Assembly (NCBI GenBank): GCA_028701555.1
Contig: JAQVQN010000088.1
Span: forward strand, 1-8,226
DNA: 8,226 nucleotides
Source: Kiritimatiellia bacterium
Lineage (GTDB): Bacteria > Verrucomicrobiota > Kiritimatiellia > RFP12 > UBA1067
Direction: 5' to 3'
Positions 5,426 through 8,226 of the stretch are shown here, piece by piece. Each line of letters begins with the position of its first letter. Position 1 is the first letter of the stretch. The notes beneath the pieces are model-generated. The model did not search any database. It saw nothing but the letters and a program-made list of their open reading frames with translations, and was not told the DNA's origin. The position numbers were made by a program, and so were the translations under genes.

Positions 5426-6241
5426 TCAACTTCTCGCGGAGCGAGGTGCCTGCAAAACCAGCGGCTTCTTGAGGAAGCGGATTTCGGCATCGGTCAGTTC
5501 ACGCCATTCGCCGGGTTGCATGTTTACGATTTTCAGCGGGCCGATGCGCACACGGGTCAGGCTCAGAACCACGAAATGGGCCAGCGAGCACATCTTGCGG
5601 ATCTGCCGGTTGCGGCCTTCCGTGAGAGTGAAGGCCAGTTTGTGGGTATGGTCGCGGCCGACTTTCAGAACCTCGACCTCGACAGGGTTTATGAAGTATC
5701 CGTCGATCTCCATGCGCGAGCGCAGCAGGGCGATCTTGCTCTCTTCCATGTGGCCCGCCACGCGCGCGATGTAGGTCTTGGTGTGACCGTAGCGCGGATG
5801 CGTCATAACATTGGTCAGCTCGCCGTCGTTGGACATCAGCAGCAGTCCTTCGCTGTCTTTGTCCAGCCGTCCGACCGGCACCAGGCGTTCCGCGAAATGC
5901 CGGCGCATCAGGTCGCAGACCGTGTCGCCGCGCGAGTTGTCGGCAGAGCAGATCAGGCCGCGCGGCTTGTAAAGCAGCACGGTCCGCAGCGACTCGGTGG
6001 ATCTTGCCAGCCGCTTGCCGCCAACCCTTATGTCGTCCTGCGCGGGGTCGACGCGAGCGCCAGGTTCGAGGATCACGTTGCCGTTGACGGTGACCTCGCC
6101 ACTGGCGATCATTTCGGCGGCATGGCGCCGCGAGGCGACGCCGCGGCGGGCGAGCACATTCTGCAGCCGCTCGCCATCCGGTTGCGCGGATGCGTTTTGC
6201 CGTTTGTCCGGACGCGCGGTTTTGTTAGAATCGTTTTTCAT
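5426..6241 (-). CDS. rluB: rRNA pseudouridine synthase, RsuA/RluB family
   Basis: This cytoplasmic enzyme turns a specific uridine of ribosomal RNA into pseudouridine. The 271-residue protein starts with a basic, disordered tail (1-22). An S4 RNA-binding domain follows (about 23-70: ERLQNVLARRGVASRRHAAE, then GEVTVNGNV). The catalytic domain comes next (about 85-255), with the motif VPVGRLDKDSEGLLL, whose catalytic aspartate is D127, then NDGELTNVMTHPRYGHTKTY and the C-terminal EGRNRQIRKM motif (208-217). The mix fits RluB (23S rRNA) better than RsuA, but RluE or RluF cannot be excluded by eye. The ATG at 6241 has no Shine-Dalgarno site, and the divergent small ORF starts 2 bp beyond it. The permease gene follows on the same strand after 78 nt. 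Confidence 0.92.
   Translation of the reverse strand: MKNDSNKTARPDKRQNASAQPDGERLQNVLARRGVASRRHAAEMIASGEVTVNGNVILEPGARVDPAQDDIRVGGKRLARSTESLRTVLLYKPRGLICSADNSRGDTVCDLMRRHFAERLVPVGRLDKDSEGLLLMSNDGELTNVMTHPRYGHTKTYIARVAGHMEESKIALLRSRMEIDGYFINPVEVEVLKVGRDHTHKLAFTLTEGRNRQIRKMCSLAHFVVLSLTRVRIGPLKIVNMQPGEWRELTDAEIRFLKKPLVLQAPRSARS
6204..6231 (+). promoter_or_regulatory. Candidate promoter for a near-leaderless transcript of the small ORF
   Basis: TTGTCC (6204-6209) and TAGAAT (6226-6231) are spaced 16 bp apart, and the TG at 6223-6224 makes an extended -10 (TGtTAGAAT). Transcription would begin near 6238, only about 6 nt before the ATG at 6244. No Shine-Dalgarno site exists there, so leaderless translation is plausible. 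The promoter lies inside the first codons of the divergent pseudouridine synthase gene. Confidence 0.4.
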
Positions 6242-6243
6242 TT

Positions 6244-6360
6244 ATGGGACTTTCTGATCGCGATTACATGAAGGCTGGCAATGTTCCTGCCGGCACCCGT
6301 CCGGGCTGGTGGCAGCGTCTGCGCTTCTGGTTTTGGTGTCTTTTGCGCCGCCGCAGCTAA
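6244..6360 (+). CDS. Small 38-residue protein with MGLSDRDYM N-terminus
   Basis: This short ORF reads MGLSDRDYMKAGNVPAGT, then RPGWWQRLRFWFWCLLRRRS, and stops with TAA. The first nine residues recall a motif I have seen at the start of small or rhomboid-linked proteins in planctomycetes and relatives (DRDYM/DRDYY). The second half is strongly basic and aromatic, with four Trp (22, 23, 29, 31), a Cys (32) and an RRR run. That suggests contact with membrane or nucleic acid. A good extended -10 promoter lies directly upstream, and the ORF fills the gap between the divergent synthase and the converging ThyX-like gene. The function is unknown. That it is expressed is inference from the motif, the promoter and the neat fit; a chance ORF of this length remains possible. 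Confidence 0.6.
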   Translation: MGLSDRDYMKAGNVPAGTRPGWWQRLRFWFWCLLRRRS

Positions 6361-6390
6361 CTGGAACGGCTTGCGTTGCCGCGCTGGCGG

Positions 6391-6960
6391 TCATTCAACG
6401 CCTTCGCGGTAGGCGGATAGAGCCGCGCGGAAGGACGCAGTCTCGGCATAGCCGCAAGACTTGAACTCCGGGCAGAACCCGCGGTAGACGCACTCAGGCA
6501 CGCATACACTGAAAAGCTCAGGCTCGCAGCCGCGGATCTCGTCCAACACCAGGCGCCAGGCGGCCGTGGTTTCCGGCGAGGCCTGGCGGCACAGGCGTTT
6601 GCGCGAAATGAAGATGATGGACTGGGCGTTGGCAAAGCACTCGTGATTCACCAACGCCGCCTGCGGGGTATCGTCGCGGTTGACACCGGTGCGGTCGGAG
6701 CGCTGCGTGCTGACGAAATGCTCGATACCGATCTTGTGGCGTACGAAGTGCACGCTGACCCAGTATTTCAGGTTCAGCCATTTCCACTTGAAGGTCATCT
6801 GGCGTATGGGCGAGTGCTCCGAAAGCAGAATGCGGCGTTTCCAAGACGGGCTCGGCTCTTTTTCTCCCTCCTCCATGCGGATGGTGGTGCGGGCGGCGTC
6901 GGCCACGTCGCGCCAGTTAAAGCGCGCCTTGAAATATTTAAGGGAAAGCTGCTGTTCCAT
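6391..6960 (-). CDS. thyX: ThyX-like flavin-dependent thymidylate synthase, short and divergent
   Basis: ThyX makes dTMP from dUMP using FAD, NADPH and methylenetetrahydrofolate. In this 189-residue protein, RHKIGIEHFVS (74-84) fits the family's RHRX7S motif, with Lys in place of the second Arg and the Ser at 84. SEHSPIRQMTFKWKW (47-61) matches the conserved 'HSPIEHxxFxF' region before it. The following STQRSDRTG and NAQSIIFISRKRLCRQASPE (about 111-130) fit the substrate-binding helix region. The protein is shorter than most ThyX (about 220-260). It ends in a cysteine cluster, C153, C157, C163 and C169 (CVPECVYRGFCPEFKSC), that looks able to bind a metal and is not a usual ThyX element. No Shine-Dalgarno site precedes the ATG at 6960. 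It is divergent from asnS. Enzymatic identity is likely but not certain; a paralogue with another role is possible. Confidence 0.72.
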   Translation of the reverse strand: MEQQLSLKYFKARFNWRDVADAARTTIRMEEGEKEPSPSWKRRILLSEHSPIRQMTFKWKWLNLKYWVSVHFVRHKIGIEHFVSTQRSDRTGVNRDDTPQAALVNHECFANAQSIIFISRKRLCRQASPETTAAWRLVLDEIRGCEPELFSVCVPECVYRGFCPEFKSCGYAETASFRAALSAYREGVE

Positions 6961-6974
6961 AGGGACAACAGTTT

Positions 6975-7046
6975 CGGGTTTTTAGGTGCCGATTGCAACC
7001 CGATTTATGAACGGATTGACAAAGTTGAGCCGATTGTCCAAATTGG
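6975..7046. promoter_or_regulatory. Divergent intergenic region between thyX-like and asnS with repeated CGATTG motifs
   Basis: This 91-bp gap (6961-7051) holds CCGATTG at 6989-6995 and 7030-7036, with a related CGGATTG at 7012-7018. It also holds the 6-bp inverted repeat CGGGTT/AACCCG (6975-6980 and 6997-7002) and the small palindrome CCAAATTGG at 7038-7046. It must contain promoters for both genes. These motifs may be regulator sites, but the set could be coincidental. Confidence 0.25.
7016..7044 (+). promoter_or_regulatory. Candidate asnS promoter
   Basis: A perfect TTGACA lies at 7016-7021. After 17 bp comes CAAATT (7039-7044), a poor -10 with three of six matches. Transcription would start at about 7051, almost at the ATG at 7052, which again has no Shine-Dalgarno site. 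The -35 is convincing on its own; the -10 is not. Confidence 0.3.
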
Positions 7047-7051
7047 TGTGC

Positions 7052-8226
7052 ATGCGGCGCAAGAAAATCAAAGAGATTCTTCAAGGATGGGCAGCGGGCG
7101 AGCGGGTCGCGGTCGCTGGCTGGGTGCGGACACGGCGGGATTCCAAAGCCGGTTTTTCTTTCGTCGAGATCAACGACGGCTCGTGTCTGGCCAACCTGCA
7201 GGTGGTCGCGCCGCAGGCTTTGAACAATTATGCGGCTGAGGTTCTCAACCTGCATCCGGGTGCCGCAATCATGCTTGAGGGCACATTAGAGCGTTCTGAG
7301 GGTAGCGGACAGGCCGTGGAACTGAAAGCCGCAGCGTTGCAGGTTCTAGGTTTTTGCGAGCCGGTCGAATATCCGCTGGGCAAGCAGCGCATTAACTTCG
7401 AACGTCTGCGCGAACTGCCGCACCTGCGGGCCCGTACCAACAGTTTCGGCGCTGTGGCGCGTGTGCGCCACACGCTGGCGCTGGCCGCGCACCGGTTTTT
7501 CGACGAGCGGGGTTTTCTTTATGTGCATACGCCGGTCATCACCGCAAACGACTGCGAGGGTGCTGGCGCCATGTTCCAGGTCACGACTCTGGATCTGAAA
7601 GCGCCGCCGCGCCTGCCGGACGGCGGCGTGGATTACGGGCAGGACTTTTTCGGCAAACGCGCGTACCTGACCGTAAGCGGTCAGTTGGAGGGCGAGGCTT
7701 ACGCCTGCGCACTGGGCGACATCTATACGTTCGGGCCGACATTCCGTGCCGAGAATTCCAACACCCGCCGGCATCTTTCCGAGTTCTGGATGATCGAGCC
7801 CGAAATGGCTTTCGCGGATCTGGATGACGACGCTGAGCTGGCTTGCGCTTTTCTGCAACATCTTTTTCGCTCGGTCTTGGATGCGTGCATGCCGGAGATC
7901 GGTTTTTTCGACAAGCGCGTTCTGCCCGGCGTGGCGTCGCGGCTGGAAAGGCTGGCCGGAGCCTCGTTCGGGCGGGTGAGCTATACCGAGGCGGTGGCGC
8001 TGCTGGAGCGGTCAGGCAAGGATTTCGAGTTCGCGCCGCACTGGGGCATGGACATGCAGTCCGAGCACGAGCGCTATCTGGCCGAGGAGGTTTTCAAAGG
8101 GCCTGTGGTGGTCACCGATTACCCGGCGGCGATCAAGGCCTTCTACATGCGGCGCAACAATGACGGCCGGACCGTGGCGGCGATGGATGTGCTGCTGCCG
8201 GAAGTCGGAGAGATCATCGGCGGCAG
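7052..8226 (+). CDS. asnS: Asparaginyl-tRNA synthetase, partial (C-terminus beyond the window)
   Basis: This class II synthetase charges tRNA-Asn with asparagine in the cytoplasm. The frame is open from ATG 7052 to the right edge (391 codons plus 2 nt). The N-terminal OB-fold anticodon-binding domain is about residues 15-110 (VAVAGWVRTRRDSKAGFSFV). The catalytic core follows, with RVRHTLALAAHRFFDERGF in the motif 1 region, VTTLDLKAPPR, YLTVSGQLEGEAYACAL, and motif 2 FGPTFRAENSNTRRHLSEFW (from F227, with R232 the conserved Arg). It then continues through SEHERYLAEEVFKGPVVVTDYP and GEIIGG. The sequence follows E. coli AsnS closely from residue 1, which supports this start over in-frame GTG 7046 or ATG 7007. 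About 70 C-terminal residues, including motif 3, are missing. No Shine-Dalgarno site is visible. Confidence 0.95.
   Translation, partial: MRRKKIKEILQGWAAGERVAVAGWVRTRRDSKAGFSFVEINDGSCLANLQVVAPQALNNYAAEVLNLHPGAAIMLEGTLERSEGSGQAVELKAAALQVLGFCEPVEYPLGKQRINFERLRELPHLRARTNSFGAVARVRHTLALAAHRFFDERGFLYVHTPVITANDCEGAGAMFQVTTLDLKAPPRLPDGGVDYGQDFFGKRAYLTVSGQLEGEAYACALGDIYTFGPTFRAENSNTRRHLSEFWMIEPEMAFADLDDDAELACAFLQHLFRSVLDACMPEIGFFDKRVLPGVASRLERLAGASFGRVSYTEAVALLERSGKDFEFAPHWGMDMQSEHERYLAEEVFKGPVVVTDYPAAIKAFYMRRNNDGRTVAAMDVLLPEVGEIIGG

Noticed and set aside
5433..5445. CTCGC-GGA-GCGAG hairpin near the end of the pseudouridine synthase gene
   Set aside because: Only 5 bp, inside coding sequence, and not followed by a T-run; too weak to call a terminator.
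5369..6271. 300-codon open frame on the plus strand opposite the pseudouridine synthase
   Set aside because: It is the antisense shadow of a well-supported enzyme gene; its translation shows no domain or composition typical of real proteins.
7007..7051. In-frame ATG at 7007 or GTG at 7046 as the asnS start
   Set aside because: Similarity to E. coli AsnS begins at the ATG at 7052, and the upstream segment overlaps the TTGACA promoter box.
6643..7239. 198-codon plus-strand open frame spanning the thyX-like gene and the asnS start
   Set aside because: It crosses two better-supported genes in other frames and has no recognisable domain.

Overview
The window is a moderately GC-rich bacterial chromosomal segment. 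It carries seven protein-coding loci plus one small ORF of 38 codons. The gene set fits the PVC superphylum, most likely Verrucomicrobiota/Kiritimatiellota or Lentisphaerae. The reasons are a secreted beta-strand-rich protein with a LamG-like domain, a XylR-type regulator (sugar-binding domain fused to an AraC helix-turn-helix), a small protein starting with an 'MGLSDRDYM' motif, and several genes without Shine-Dalgarno sites. This placement is inference from memory of such genomes, not a database result. I see no rRNA, tRNA, CRISPR array, insertion sequence or phage module.

Layout. (1) 1-1104, minus: a secreted surface-type protein that runs off the left edge; its reading frame is broken near 411-427, and the other side of the break is clearly still coding (LamG-like domain). 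(2) 1105-1371: a divergent intergenic region with a perfect 14-bp inverted repeat and a candidate promoter. (3) 1372-2553, plus: a XylR-like regulator. (4) 2587-4017, plus: a single polypeptide fusing the EcfT membrane subunit and the EcfA ATPase of an energy-coupling-factor transporter, with no substrate-binding S component in view. (5) 3926-5347, minus: an NCS1 (cytosine/hydantoin/thiamine-precursor class) permease whose 3' end overlaps the ECF gene antisense by 92 bp. (6) 5426-6241, minus: an RluB/RsuA-type rRNA pseudouridine synthase, probably able to read through into the permease. (7) 6244-6360, plus: the small ORF, starting two bases from the synthase start. (8) 6391-6960, minus: a short, divergent ThyX-like flavin-dependent thymidylate synthase with a C-terminal cysteine cluster. 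(9) 7052 to the right edge, plus: asparaginyl-tRNA synthetase, missing its C-terminal part.

How they work together. The regulator lies between the secreted-protein gene and the ECF gene. It could act on both sides through the TGCGCA-containing sites at 1126-1230, which would link a surface polysaccharide or adhesion function to sugar sensing. The ECF fusion and the NCS1 permease are both uptake systems for small nutrients (vitamins, nucleobases) and converge on each other. The rest (pseudouridine synthase, ThyX-like, AsnRS) is housekeeping. I do not see a clear new multi-gene system. The most notable items are the frameshifted LamG protein, the ECF T-A fusion with an altered Q-loop, the RHK-variant ThyX with its cysteine cluster, the unannotated small ORF, and the putative operator.
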